Below, in pieces: positions 7,170-15,294 of a stretch of DNA of 24,610 bases (position 1 is the stretch's first letter; every line of letters starts with the position of its first letter). The stretch lies in the IMG/VR virus record IMGVR_UViG_3300005441_000152, positions 1 through 24,610 of that record, one strand, 5' to 3'. A model generated the notes under the pieces. It worked only from the letters and a program-made list of their open reading frames with translations. It searched no databases and was not told the DNA's origin. Position numbers and translations under genes: made by a program. Source of the stretch: a virus.

Positions 7170-9448
7170 CAGCGGGCCTCGACCTGGCTGATCCGCTTGT
7201 TCATGGCCGACAGGGTGGCGAGAATTGCCCCGACCGACTGCGGGACGTCGACGGCTTCCGTGCCATCAGGCAGCTTGCGCACGAGGCTTCGCCCGACGGC
7301 CGACCGCTTGAGGTCCGTGGTGACGATGCCGTATCGCGTCCCCGGTGCTGCTCCGGGTCTGCTCGGGTCCTTGTACCGCCAGGACTTCGGGTCGAGCTCG
7401 GCGGTGAACTCGGCGATTTCAGCCTCGGCGCGCTTGATGTCGGTCTTCTGGCGCGGGTCGGAGATGAGCGCCGCCCCGGCAGCCGAAATGCCGCTGATGA
7501 GGGCGGCTTGTCGCTTCGCCTCGGCCTCGGCCATCTGGGCCTCCACGCTCCCGCCACCGACAGAGGTCGTCCCGGCCTGCCCGGTCGCCGTGAGTTGGTT
7601 CTGGGCGAGGTCGTTCTGCGCCTTCTGGTTCAAGGCGTTGGTGCTGACGGCGTTGTTCGCGTTGGCGATGTCGGCTTGGGTCTGAAGCTGGCCCGTCGTG
7701 AGGTTCGCCTGCGATTGGTTGTTGGCGTTCGCCAGATTCACCGCGTTGGCGAGTTGCGCGCTGGTGGTGTTGGCGGTGGTCTGGTTGTTGGCGTTGGCGA
7801 GGTTCGCCTGCGTCCCTAGCTGGGCGTTCTGCAGCGCCGCCGCTTGCTGTAGCTGGGCGTTGGTCTGGTAGGTGGTGTTCAGGGCCCCGGCGTTCGCGAG
7901 GGCGGCTTGCTGGGCCAGGGTGGCGTTCGTGGTGCCTGCCTGGAGGCCAGCCTGCTGGTTGGCGATGCCCGCGGCCTGCTGTAGCTGGGCCTGGGTGGTG
8001 TTCTGGTCGTTCGCCTGCCCGGCGTTGAACTGGCTTGCCCCCTGGGCGAGTTGGGCCTGGGCCTGGGCGCGCGCGGCGTCGATTTGGGCCTGGGTGAGCG
8101 TCGAGGTGTTCTGTGCTCCCTGGTTGGCGAGGTTCGTCTGCTGCTGCATGCCGGCCTGATTCGTGGCGAGGCCGATGTCAGCTCCTCGGGTCGTGTCGAG
8201 GACGCTCCCGAGTTGGCCCCGGGCTGCCGTGATCTCCTGGGCCCGGAGCAACGCCTGCTGCATGATGGCGTTTTGGTTCATCTCGGCGGCGTTGATCATG
8301 GCCGTCCGCTGGGCCATGCCCGTGTTCATACCGTTCGCGGCCTGGGCGAGGGCGTACTGATTCGCGACGTTCCTGTCGGTCGCGTTCCGGAGCATGATTT
8401 CCGCCACGCTCGGCTCCTTGCCGGCGATGGCGCCCTCCAGTCCCGAGACGAGCCCCATCTGGGAGGCCCGGATTTGTGCCTGCTGGGTCGGGTCGATGGT
8501 GGCGGAGTTGGCGAGCGAGGTCGGCCCGACGCGGGTGCCGCCGATGAGTGCCGTCTGCGCCTGCTGGGTGGGGGCGATCTGGGCGGCGGCGATCTGCTGG
8601 GCCTGGATGGCCTGCTGCTGGGGCGTCAGGGCCGTTTGGCTGACCTGGGCGGCCTGCGCCATCTGGGCTTGCGCAATGGCGGCTTGAATCGGGTCGAGCT
8701 GCTGGGCCTGGGCCGCCTGGATGGCATTTCGTTCGGCGATGGTGGGGGCGGCGACGTTCTGATAGTTGTCGTATGCCGTCCCCATCTTGGCGGCGAGGGC
8801 GTTCTGCTGGGCGATGGCGTTCTGGATGTTTGCCGCCGCGTCGCCGGACAGGGTTGACGGGCCGCCGCCGATGTTGCCGATCGGGTTGCCGCCGATGCTG
8901 ATCGTCCCGTCCGGGCCAACGGTGACGTTGTTGTTCCCGGTGCCGGTGGCGGTGTCGATGGCGACGTCGTTGATCTTGTCCTGCGTCGAATCCGAGAACC
9001 CCGGATGCCCCACCACGTTCCCGGAGTCGAGGACGTCCTTGACGTTGGTGGCGGTCTTGTTCGGGTCGTTGACGGCGTCCTTTACGAAGTCGGTCGCGCC
9101 CGAAACCGGGTTGTAATCGGCGTCCTGCAGCGGGTTGCCGAGATAACGACCGTTTGTCTCACCCCAGTTGGCGAAGTGGTTGACGATCTGGCCGCCATCA
9201 CCAAGGTCAACAATCTCGCCGGTCTGGGGGTTGATCCACGTGGTCACCCCATCGGGGCCATCGATCTGCTTCCAGCCGGCCTCGATGTATTTCCCGAAGG
9301 CCGTATGCGTGACCCACGCATCGTCCAGCGCTGGCTGGCTGGTGACAACCTGCTGCTGCGATGGAGCCGTCGTCGTCGTTGTGGGTGTGGACGTCGCGAC
9401 TGCTGCGCCAGGCGCAGCGGCCGAACCGGCTGGAGATGTCAGGCCCAT
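7169..9448 (-). CDS. Ala/Gln/Asn-rich repeat fibre protein with C-terminal S74 autochaperone domain
   Basis: A 759-aa protein. The N-terminus is Thr/Pro-rich, and residues 40-200 form a mixed, probably globular part. Residues about 205-640 are very rich in Ala, Gln, Asn and Leu. Part of this shows a 22-residue period: NLANANNQ at 549, the same again at 571, and DIANANNA at 593. The C-terminal 97 residues look like the Peptidase_S74 intramolecular chaperone: SDPRQK at 663-668 has the Ser-Lys spacing of the self-cleavage dyad (Ser663, Lys668), followed by WRYKDP and YGIVTTDL. In that family the domain helps a trimeric fibre fold and is then usually cut off. The gene starts five bases after start-associated motif site 2. 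It could be a tail fibre or an elongated internal protein; the S74 domain favours a fibre. Confidence 0.75.
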   Translation of the reverse strand: MGLTSPAGSAAAPGAAVATSTPTTTTTAPSQQQVVTSQPALDDAWVTHTAFGKYIEAGWKQIDGPDGVTTWINPQTGEIVDLGDGGQIVNHFANWGETNGRYLGNPLQDADYNPVSGATDFVKDAVNDPNKTATNVKDVLDSGNVVGHPGFSDSTQDKINDVAIDTATGTGNNNVTVGPDGTISIGGNPIGNIGGGPSTLSGDAAANIQNAIAQQNALAAKMGTAYDNYQNVAAPTIAERNAIQAAQAQQLDPIQAAIAQAQMAQAAQVSQTALTPQQQAIQAQQIAAAQIAPTQQAQTALIGGTRVGPTSLANSATIDPTQQAQIRASQMGLVSGLEGAIAGKEPSVAEIMLRNATDRNVANQYALAQAANGMNTGMAQRTAMINAAEMNQNAIMQQALLRAQEITAARGQLGSVLDTTRGADIGLATNQAGMQQQTNLANQGAQNTSTLTQAQIDAARAQAQAQLAQGASQFNAGQANDQNTTQAQLQQAAGIANQQAGLQAGTTNATLAQQAALANAGALNTTYQTNAQLQQAAALQNAQLGTQANLANANNQTTANTTSAQLANAVNLANANNQSQANLTTGQLQTQADIANANNAVSTNALNQKAQNDLAQNQLTATGQAGTTSVGGGSVEAQMAEAEAKRQAALISGISAAGAALISDPRQKTDIKRAEAEIAEFTAELDPKSWRYKDPSRPGAAPGTRYGIVTTDLKRSAVGRSLVRKLPDGTEAVDVPQSVGAILATLSAMNKRISQVEAR

Positions 9449-9470
9449 GCCTAGGTCAGGGCGGGCGCTA
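9449..9470 (-). promoter_or_regulatory. Start-associated motif, site 2 (upstream of the fibre/internal protein module)
   Basis: Read on the minus strand, the gap between the nozzle gene stop (TAG at 9470-9468) and the next ATG (9448) is TAGCGCCCGCCCTGACC plus five bases. It matches the core at the other sites, and the motif overlaps the upstream stop codon. On the plus strand the octamer CTAGGTCA occurs on both flanks (9451 and 9468). There is no convincing Shine-Dalgarno sequence between motif and ATG. Confidence 0.65.
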
Positions 9471-12400
9471 GGTCATTCGGCCGCTGGACGTCACCGTAGA
9501 CCCCCGCTTGCTTCCGATCGTCATCGTGGCCCCGGTGAGTTTGAAAGTATCCGTAGGGGAGCCGGTAATCGTCAGTACAGGCCGGACGGATGTCGACTTG
9601 GCCTTGCCGTCCGGCGGGGTGTACTGGACCTGTGCCGTCCCGGTGACCACGGCGATGGTCTTCGGGGTCCCAGTCACGTTCCCGCTGAAGTCGTACTCCG
9701 CGTCAACGCTCAGGGTGCAGGAGGCGAGCGCTTCGAGGGTGAAGTCAATCGACCAGAGGCGCTGGTATCCCGCCAGCCCGGCGAGCTGGATGTGGGGGAA
9801 CGAAATCCTCGGGATGATCGTAGCCGTGCCGTTGAACGTGTCCCGCGCCAGGGAGATGCTTTCCTGGATGAGCGTCCCGTCCTCGAGCAGCATGCAGAAC
9901 CCGTGGATCGGAGAGTTGGCGCAGGACACGATCTTCTTGTCCCCTGTCACGTAGTAATCGGCATACCAGCGCTTGTGGTAGTAGTCCCACACGAGAACCT
10001 GTGACGTCGGGTCGTGGGAAATCGTCGCGAACTTGACCAGCGGCCCGTTAGGAGACAGGGCGGCCCCGGTGATGTACGTATTGAGGCTCGTGAAAGCCTG
10101 GATCGGCCCGCCGACCTCGGAGAGCTGTAGCCCCCGGTCCAGGAGCCACATATTCCCCATCGTCGACTGAAACATGATGCCGTCGGGCGTCTCGATGACC
10201 GATGAAGGGTTGACCGTGCCGATGGTCCGCGAGACTGCCCGGGGCTGATTGAATGACCCTTGGCCGAGGTCGTTGGGGCCGTCGCCAGAGAGCACGTAGA
10301 TCGCTGTCTTCTTGAACAGAATCCAATTCCCGTCCATCGCGGCAAGGGCAGTCACCCCCCCTGCCCCATCGCCGGTGATCGTGACCTTGAGTAGCGGGTT
10401 GAACCCTATCCCGGCCCCGGCCTTGTATTCCTTGGAGAACCAGAACTCCGTGGGGTCCTCGGCGCTCACGATGCCGACGCGGTTTCCATTCACCTCGAGT
10501 AGCGAGTGCGAGGGCGGGTTGAAGTTCTCCAACACGTTGCCGTTGAAGTAGGCGGCCTCCCCGGCCGCGGCGTTCGCATCGCTCATGGTGTCAATGAACG
10601 TCACGACGGAGCTGGGGCCGCCGATCGACTCGCCGACCTTGTTGTAGAGGGTCGCGCCCGTAGCCGCTGGTCCTCGACGGTAGTACTCGTAGAAGATCAC
10701 GCCAAACCCGGTGCCGACCGTGAAATGTGCCGCGCCCCGCATCAGGGCCGGCGTGTTGTAGGCCAGCGTCACTCGATTATCTCCAGCCCCCAGCGTGACT
10801 GACGCCGGCACGCTGGCGGCGGAGCGTATGTATCGCCCAGATGCATCTATGCCCTTGGCAACGACACGGTAGGAATAAGTCCCGCTCGCCGTCATTGATC
10901 CGCCCGCGGCCGACGGTGTTATCGTCGTTGGCACCTCTGGGTAAAATGGAAACGTGGCCGGCTGGATCGCGAAACCATCATCGATGTGCATCACGCCGCC
11001 AGGGATGAACACCGTCCCACCGAGCTCGCGGGCCTTGAATTGCGCCTGAGCGGTGAAGCTCAAGTACGAGATGACCTTGAACCCGGTGCTCGTGTCACCC
11101 GTGGGCGTTGACACCTTGCGATTGCGTGCCACCGGAATGACAACCGCTGACCCCGAGATGATCGGACTTGCCAGCGATGACGCCTGGCGCCGGCCACCTC
11201 CCTCGCCAGCCAGCGCGACGCAGACTGGGCCTACTGTGCTCGTTGGGCCAAACAGTCCGGGCCTGTCGCATGCCGCGAGTTGATATCCGGGCTGCACCGC
11301 AGACGCCATCGTAAGCAAGATGTGGTAATTCCCGTCCAGGAACTTCGCGCTCCTGCTGTAGAGACTTTGTCCATTCGCGAACGACACGACAGAGGCCGCC
11401 CCGGTCCAGATGCCTTGCTTGACGATATCGTCGACAGGATTTGCCGCCGTGACGTCCCAGAACACGAGATAGTCCGTCGCGGACACCCTGAGATGACCGG
11501 TGACGTTCCTAATATTGGCCGTCGCCGTCGCGTCGATCACATTCGTCGCAGATACGACCATCGTCGTCGCGCTCATCGTCCGAACGACCACGCCGGACGT
11601 CGATCCAGCCGTCACGAGATACATGTTACCGGTAGCAAATGAGTCATCCATCCACGCCAGAGCGAAGGATGCGTCGGCGGCGGCCGTGTTGACCGTGGAC
11701 GTGATCGCTCCGGTCGACGGGTTGAAGATGCAGCACGTAACCCCGCCAGCAGCAGCCTTGAACGCCACGGCTATGTTGTTGGTGCCGGGGATCGCCTTCA
11801 CGTCGAAGAAGGGGGAGGCCGCGAGCCCCGCCGTGATGGCCGTGATACCGTTCGACGCGCCATTGTTGTAGCGATGGGCGTTCAAAGTCGTTCCAGCGTC
11901 GGCCCAGAAGATTGCACTTTGATTGCCGCCCGTCGCGCATACCTTCACGGCCGCCGCCGACTGCATAGTCATGGCGCTGAAGCCCCAGGCCGCGATCGAT
12001 CCCTTCCTCCCGGTCGATGTCTCGCGGGCCTCGGCAAAACGCAGGCCGGTGCCATTGGTCCAGGCCGCGATCCGGTAATTGATCTGCTCCATCATGTCCG
12101 GATCAATCGACTGCGTCACCGTGGAACCGTCGGAGAATGTCTGCTCGATTCCGGATATGAGCGCCGTGTAAACCGGGTACGGGTGTACCGTCACGCCGCC
12201 CGTAAACTGATCACTCTCCCAGCCTGTCGGGTTCGTGGTCCCATACCGGACGGCGGCGGGCTGCGATGTAAGCGACCGCCAGTTACGAGCAATCGACGCC
12301 ACCCCGCCCCTTTGGGAAACGAACAGGTTCGTCCCGGTCCCCAATACCTGCGTTGCGCTCAGCAGCGCGCAGCCGTACCGCGGACGCATCTCACCTGTCC

Positions 12401-12524
12401 GAAGCTGGAACATGTTCTCCAACTCCAGCAGGGCCGGGGGGGCTACCAGCTTCGGATTGGTCTTGGTGTCGAGCGACCCGCCGACGAGCAGCGGGATTCG
12501 ACGCTCTGACAGAGCCCGTGCCAT
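9468..12524 (-). CDS. Tail nozzle/hub-type protein (large beta-propeller-like stabilisation protein)
   Basis: A 1018-aa protein, the largest in the window. Its N-terminus, with RRIPLLVGGSLDTKTNPKLV at residues 8-27 followed by LLELENMFQLRTGEMRPRYG (32-51), is the signature I associate with phage 'stabilisation' or tail tubular B/nozzle proteins. The rest is beta-rich with repeated Gly/Trp/Asp turns. An ITPSAAGGSMTASGTYSYRV stretch (about 535) resembles a fibronectin-type strand, and the propeller-like pattern resumes after about 680 (EFWFSKEY..., WILFKKTAIYVLSG, YYHKRWYADYY). It follows the adaptor and appendage genes, the usual place for the protein that closes a short tail. The ATG lies one base after the preceding stop (TGA-G-ATG). 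Confidence 0.75.
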   Translation of the reverse strand: MARALSERRIPLLVGGSLDTKTNPKLVAPPALLELENMFQLRTGEMRPRYGCALLSATQVLGTGTNLFVSQRGGVASIARNWRSLTSQPAAVRYGTTNPTGWESDQFTGGVTVHPYPVYTALISGIEQTFSDGSTVTQSIDPDMMEQINYRIAAWTNGTGLRFAEARETSTGRKGSIAAWGFSAMTMQSAAAVKVCATGGNQSAIFWADAGTTLNAHRYNNGASNGITAITAGLAASPFFDVKAIPGTNNIAVAFKAAAGGVTCCIFNPSTGAITSTVNTAAADASFALAWMDDSFATGNMYLVTAGSTSGVVVRTMSATTMVVSATNVIDATATANIRNVTGHLRVSATDYLVFWDVTAANPVDDIVKQGIWTGAASVVSFANGQSLYSRSAKFLDGNYHILLTMASAVQPGYQLAACDRPGLFGPTSTVGPVCVALAGEGGGRRQASSLASPIISGSAVVIPVARNRKVSTPTGDTSTGFKVISYLSFTAQAQFKARELGGTVFIPGGVMHIDDGFAIQPATFPFYPEVPTTITPSAAGGSMTASGTYSYRVVAKGIDASGRYIRSAASVPASVTLGAGDNRVTLAYNTPALMRGAAHFTVGTGFGVIFYEYYRRGPAATGATLYNKVGESIGGPSSVVTFIDTMSDANAAAGEAAYFNGNVLENFNPPSHSLLEVNGNRVGIVSAEDPTEFWFSKEYKAGAGIGFNPLLKVTITGDGAGGVTALAAMDGNWILFKKTAIYVLSGDGPNDLGQGSFNQPRAVSRTIGTVNPSSVIETPDGIMFQSTMGNMWLLDRGLQLSEVGGPIQAFTSLNTYITGAALSPNGPLVKFATISHDPTSQVLVWDYYHKRWYADYYVTGDKKIVSCANSPIHGFCMLLEDGTLIQESISLARDTFNGTATIIPRISFPHIQLAGLAGYQRLWSIDFTLEALASCTLSVDAEYDFSGNVTGTPKTIAVVTGTAQVQYTPPDGKAKSTSVRPVLTITGSPTDTFKLTGATMTIGSKRGSTVTSSGRMT

Positions 12525-12525
12525 C

Positions 12526-13203
12526 TCAGTACGCGGATACTTCCGCCCATGAAAAGTCGATGTAGACGCTCGATCCGGCCGCGGCGCCCAAGAGCACCCT
12601 GTTTTCCACGATCAGCCCCTCGTTCTGGGCGAGCACGAACGGGTGTGTACCGTTCACGTCATCGAACACGTCCATGACGGTCGGGTCCAGGCGTTGCGGG
12701 TCGGCGAACGCGAGCGTCAGCCATTTGGGAAGCTGGCCGACTGACGTTCCGTCCTTGGTGAGCGTCCCGCCCGTCATGCCTGCAGCGGCCCCGGCGACCG
12801 TGACGCCTCGAATCTGGGCGTTGCCGGGAGGGGCTGTCATGCCCGTGGTGAGCTTGACCGATGCCGTCGGGGTGACGGTGTTGGTGTTGTCGAGGACCGT
12901 GAAGCTCGTCACCTTGAACACGTCCAGGCTGTCCTCGATGGCCGCCGTATGGGCCGCGGTCTGGACCCACTTCACGAGCATGCGCGTCGGGACGAGTAGG
13001 TTCGTTCCCGCGTTGCGGACCTCGAACAAGCGGGAGTTGGCCGCCTGGGTGGCGACGAGGGCGCACCGGTGGTTGGTGCGGTAGTGGCCGATTGAGCCAT
13101 AGGGAATCGGCTTCACGACAACGTGCGCCGCACCGTTGCCGGTGGAGACGTTCCCGACGCGCTGGACGTTGGTTGCCGTGGTGGGGTCGTTGATCGTCGC
13201 CAT
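12526..13203 (-). CDS. Virion structural protein, paralogue of the protein at 1587-2228
   Basis: A 225-aa beta-rich protein. The segment HPFVLAQNEGLIVEN near residue 187, followed by a last strand ending DFSWAEVSAY, defines a small-virion-protein signature shared with the 213-aa protein 10 kb downstream. The middle parts also align. It lies between an appendage-like gene and the nozzle gene, with a TAATG overlap at its start and a one-base gap at its end, so it is co-translated with tail genes. The function of this family is not known to me. A minor head or tail surface protein is the likeliest role. Confidence 0.75.
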   Translation of the reverse strand: MATINDPTTATNVQRVGNVSTGNGAAHVVVKPIPYGSIGHYRTNHRCALVATQAANSRLFEVRNAGTNLLVPTRMLVKWVQTAAHTAAIEDSLDVFKVTSFTVLDNTNTVTPTASVKLTTGMTAPPGNAQIRGVTVAGAAAGMTGGTLTKDGTSVGQLPKWLTLAFADPQRLDPTVMDVFDDVNGTHPFVLAQNEGLIVENRVLLGAAAGSSVYIDFSWAEVSAY

Positions 13204-13883
13204 TAGCCGCCTACCTGGTAAGCAAACGCGTATGTGCCGACGACGATGCCGCCGGCATTCCAGTACACGCGGATCGTGTTCGCATCGACGACGTATCCCG
13301 TCGCCTGGATGTCGTTGAACAGGAACTCATCCCGAGCGTTGCCCTTCGAGGCGATGGGCTGGGCGGTCTGAACCACCGCCACGTTCTTCCCGGCGACGAG
13401 GCCGGTCAGCCCCGCGACGTCGAACGTCCCCGACACAGCGCCCGAGCCGAGGTCCTGGGTGAAGTCGGTCCACGTCCCCGACCAGGCGGTGGACGTGAGC
13501 CACTTGCTGATCCCATCGCTGGCGAGGTCGGCGACTGCCCCGCCAGGGAGCGAGATGGACGTGAGCCCGTTGATCGTGTCCCCTCGGCTCGGCTGCAACG
13601 TGACGGCGCTGGTCGAGGTGTTCACGATGATCACCACGGCGCCCGTATTCGTCCCGAGCGAGTTTGCCGGGGGGAGGGTGAGCGTGTTTCCCGGCCCGCC
13701 GGTGTACGACACCAGGGAGGCGCCAGAGGGGACGTTCCCGGTCGCCACCATGGCCGTGACGGGCGATGACACCGTGTCGTGGTCGACGGCGAGCTGCTCC
13801 ACCGCCTTGCGGACGTTGTCCTGCACGCGCGACAGGTCGGACGTCGCGACCTGGACCTTTTCAAAGAGCCCCTTGCGCGCCAT
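13203..13883 (-). CDS. Predicted fibre/appendage protein
   Basis: I chose the ATG at 13883 because it forms TAATG with the upstream stop; an in-frame GTG nine bases earlier is possible. The 226-aa product starts with a helical segment (residues 1-45, MARKGLFEKVQVATSDLSRV...). A beta-rich region follows with TLPPANSLGTNTGAVVIIVN, then PSRGDTINGLTS and DGISKW (about 70-130). This order of strands ('TLP...G..v.I.N...v.P..GdtIng...W') is common in knob domains of phage head or tail fibres. The C-terminal half is also beta-rich (about 150-226). It sits between adaptor and paralogous structural protein genes, so it is probably a virion appendage. Confidence 0.7.
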   Translation of the reverse strand: MARKGLFEKVQVATSDLSRVQDNVRKAVEQLAVDHDTVSSPVTAMVATGNVPSGASLVSYTGGPGNTLTLPPANSLGTNTGAVVIIVNTSTSAVTLQPSRGDTINGLTSISLPGGAVADLASDGISKWLTSTAWSGTWTDFTQDLGSGAVSGTFDVAGLTGLVAGKNVAVVQTAQPIASKGNARDEFLFNDIQATGYVVDANTIRVYWNAGGIVVGTYAFAYQVGG

Positions 13884-14572
13884 TACGGCCACCCCGCCCC
13901 GCCGACCTGGTCGACGTCGATGATGGTGGCCGGGTCGGACGAGTCGTTGAACTCGGCGAGAATTTCCTCTAGCCGCTCTTGCAGTTCGATCTTGAGCTCC
14001 CCGGCCAGCTCGTAGCTTTCGTCCTTTAGAGCGCCCTTCCGCGCCGCGTCGGTCTCGATGAAGTCGACGTAAGGCTCAATCAGGGTCGCGATGTTGACCG
14101 AGTCCCCCGAGCCGTCGGTGGCAAACGCCACCGGGCCTGCGAGGTAGTAATAGGCGTAATTCCCCGCACACAGGCTCGCCGGCTCGACGACGATATTGCT
14201 GGCCTGGATGTCGAAGGCCAGCTCCCGGCCCGACCCCCATGCCGGAAGCACGCCCTGCGCGTCCCGCTCGCCGAAGTTGAACTGACGCAGCGTGCGCCGT
14301 GAGCTAGGAACGCTCGGGTCCTTGGTGACACCGCCCTCCCGGAGCTGACGGAAGTCGGTCGCCAGCGCGACGGTATTGCCTCCTATGCCCGTCAGCGTGA
14401 AGGTCGTCGACTTGTGCCATCGGGCGGGGGCCTTGACGACCAGGGCGCGGTAAAGCCGCTCTTGCCCCTGGTTGATCCACCGCCGCCAAGTTGGATCGCC
14501 GACGATGGTGTTGTTGAGGAGGTCGGCGCGGTCCTTGGCCCCGAGCATGATGGTCGACAGGGGCGTCGCCAT
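13883..14572 (-). CDS. Head-tail adaptor (connector) protein
   Basis: The 229-aa protein has the layout of the adaptor that binds below the portal in short-tailed phages. It starts with a helical segment containing DPTWRRWINQGQERLYRAL (about 26-44). A beta-rich middle follows with TFTLTGIGGNTVALATDFRQ and a YYYLAGPVAF strand near 145, then a helical C-terminal part with DFIETDAARKGALKDESYEL and a long charged helix (about 170-215). Its place downstream of capsid genes and upstream of the nozzle gene is also right. A GGAGG ribosome binding site lies about 8 bases before the ATG. I cannot name the exact subfamily. Confidence 0.75.
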   Translation of the reverse strand: MATPLSTIMLGAKDRADLLNNTIVGDPTWRRWINQGQERLYRALVVKAPARWHKSTTFTLTGIGGNTVALATDFRQLREGGVTKDPSVPSSRRTLRQFNFGERDAQGVLPAWGSGRELAFDIQASNIVVEPASLCAGNYAYYYLAGPVAFATDGSGDSVNIATLIEPYVDFIETDAARKGALKDESYELAGELKIELQERLEEILAEFNDSSDPATIIDVDQVGGAGWP

Positions 14573-14575
14573 CGG

Positions 14576-14812
14576 TTACTCCTCCGGGGTGGGGGCGCTC
14601 GTCGTCGCGTTGAAGTCTCGCAGGGCCGAGCAGAGCGCCGGCACGTCGACCTTGTCGGTCGAAATGCCGAGCGCCTTCGCCACGGCCATCGCGGCGGCTT
14701 CCTCGGGGTCGTAGTCTTCGCCCTCGGCCGCCTCGTCGTCCCCCTCGCCCGGCTTCATCTTGCCGGGTGGGGGGATTTCCGCGACGATTGCCTCGATGTC
14801 CGACTTCGCCAT
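14576..14812 (-). CDS. Small acidic protein of unknown function
   Basis: A 78-aa product; the start is the ATG at 14812 that forms TAATG with the stop of the upstream gene. The middle is strongly acidic (residues 22-38, with runs of Glu and Asp and a Pro-Gly-Glu-Gly turn) and is flanked by two short predicted helices. The C-terminal helix includes VPALCSALRDF. It lies between a putative capsid-associated protein and the head-tail adaptor, in a fully coupled gene string. Small acidic proteins here can assist head completion, but I see no diagnostic motif. Confidence 0.65.
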   Translation of the reverse strand: MAKSDIEAIVAEIPPPGKMKPGEGDDEAAEGEDYDPEEAAAMAVAKALGISTDKVDVPALCSALRDFNATTSAPTPEE

Positions 14813-15231
14813 TACGCCCTCGTCGAGTCGCTGACAACCAACTCCCACAGGATGATGTCGCCCGAGGTCGGGTTGGTGGCCGTGGCCCCGTCCGCCGCCG
14901 TGCAGACGATGGAGAACGTCGAGAACCCCGCCGTTCCTCCGAATGCCGCAGCGGAGATGCCCGTGATGGCGCCCTCCTTCGCGGCGTTCGGCGAGGTGCC
15001 TGCCGTCGGCCCGGCCATCTGGACGTACCCCCGCCCAGCGCGTCGATAGGCGCGATGGATGGTGGCGTCGTAGCGACCGGCGCCGGCGTTCTTGACGAAC
15101 GTCACGCCGCAATCGCGAAGACCGGACTGCGCGTTGACGGCGCCAGCCGCCCCGATTTCGATGAAACCACCAAGGATGGTTTCGTTCGGGAAGATGGTCC
15201 GTTGATTTCGGTGCTTCTGCTGCTCGGCCAT
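14812..15231 (-). CDS. Putative capsid-associated (decoration-type) protein
   Basis: A 139-aa protein with a polar N-terminus (MAEQQKHRNQRTIFPNETIL) and then a Gly/Ala/Thr-rich, beta-prone body with two Cys residues. It is the first gene after the major capsid protein, separated by a 63-base gap with stem-loops. Genes in this position often encode decoration or stabilising proteins, and the size fits, but no family was recognised. The ribosome binding site (AAGGA, eight bases before the ATG) is buried in a perfect hairpin, so its translation may be controlled. Confidence 0.65.
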   Translation of the reverse strand: MAEQQKHRNQRTIFPNETILGGFIEIGAAGAVNAQSGLRDCGVTFVKNAGAGRYDATIHRAYRRAGRGYVQMAGPTAGTSPNAAKEGAITGISAAAFGGTAGFSTFSIVCTAADGATATNPTSGDIILWELVVSDSTRA

Positions 15232-15236
15232 GGGTC

Positions 15237-15254
15237 GGGTCCTTTCGAGGACCC
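15237..15254 (-). promoter_or_regulatory. Hairpin enclosing the ribosome binding site of the gene starting at 15231
   Basis: On the minus strand GGGTCCT-CGAA-AGGACCC forms a perfect 7-bp stem with a four-base loop. The 3' arm contains AGGA, which together with the preceding loop As makes an AAAGGA Shine-Dalgarno sequence eight bases before the ATG. The stem would hide it in the folded RNA. No U-run follows, so this is unlikely to be an intrinsic terminator. The rest of the 63-base gap (15255-15294) holds another GC-rich potential stem (15257-15277) next to the capsid gene stop. Confidence 0.55.
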
Positions 15255-15294
15255 AGGGGCCGGCATTTCTAGCCCCCGGGTGTCCCCTGTTGCG

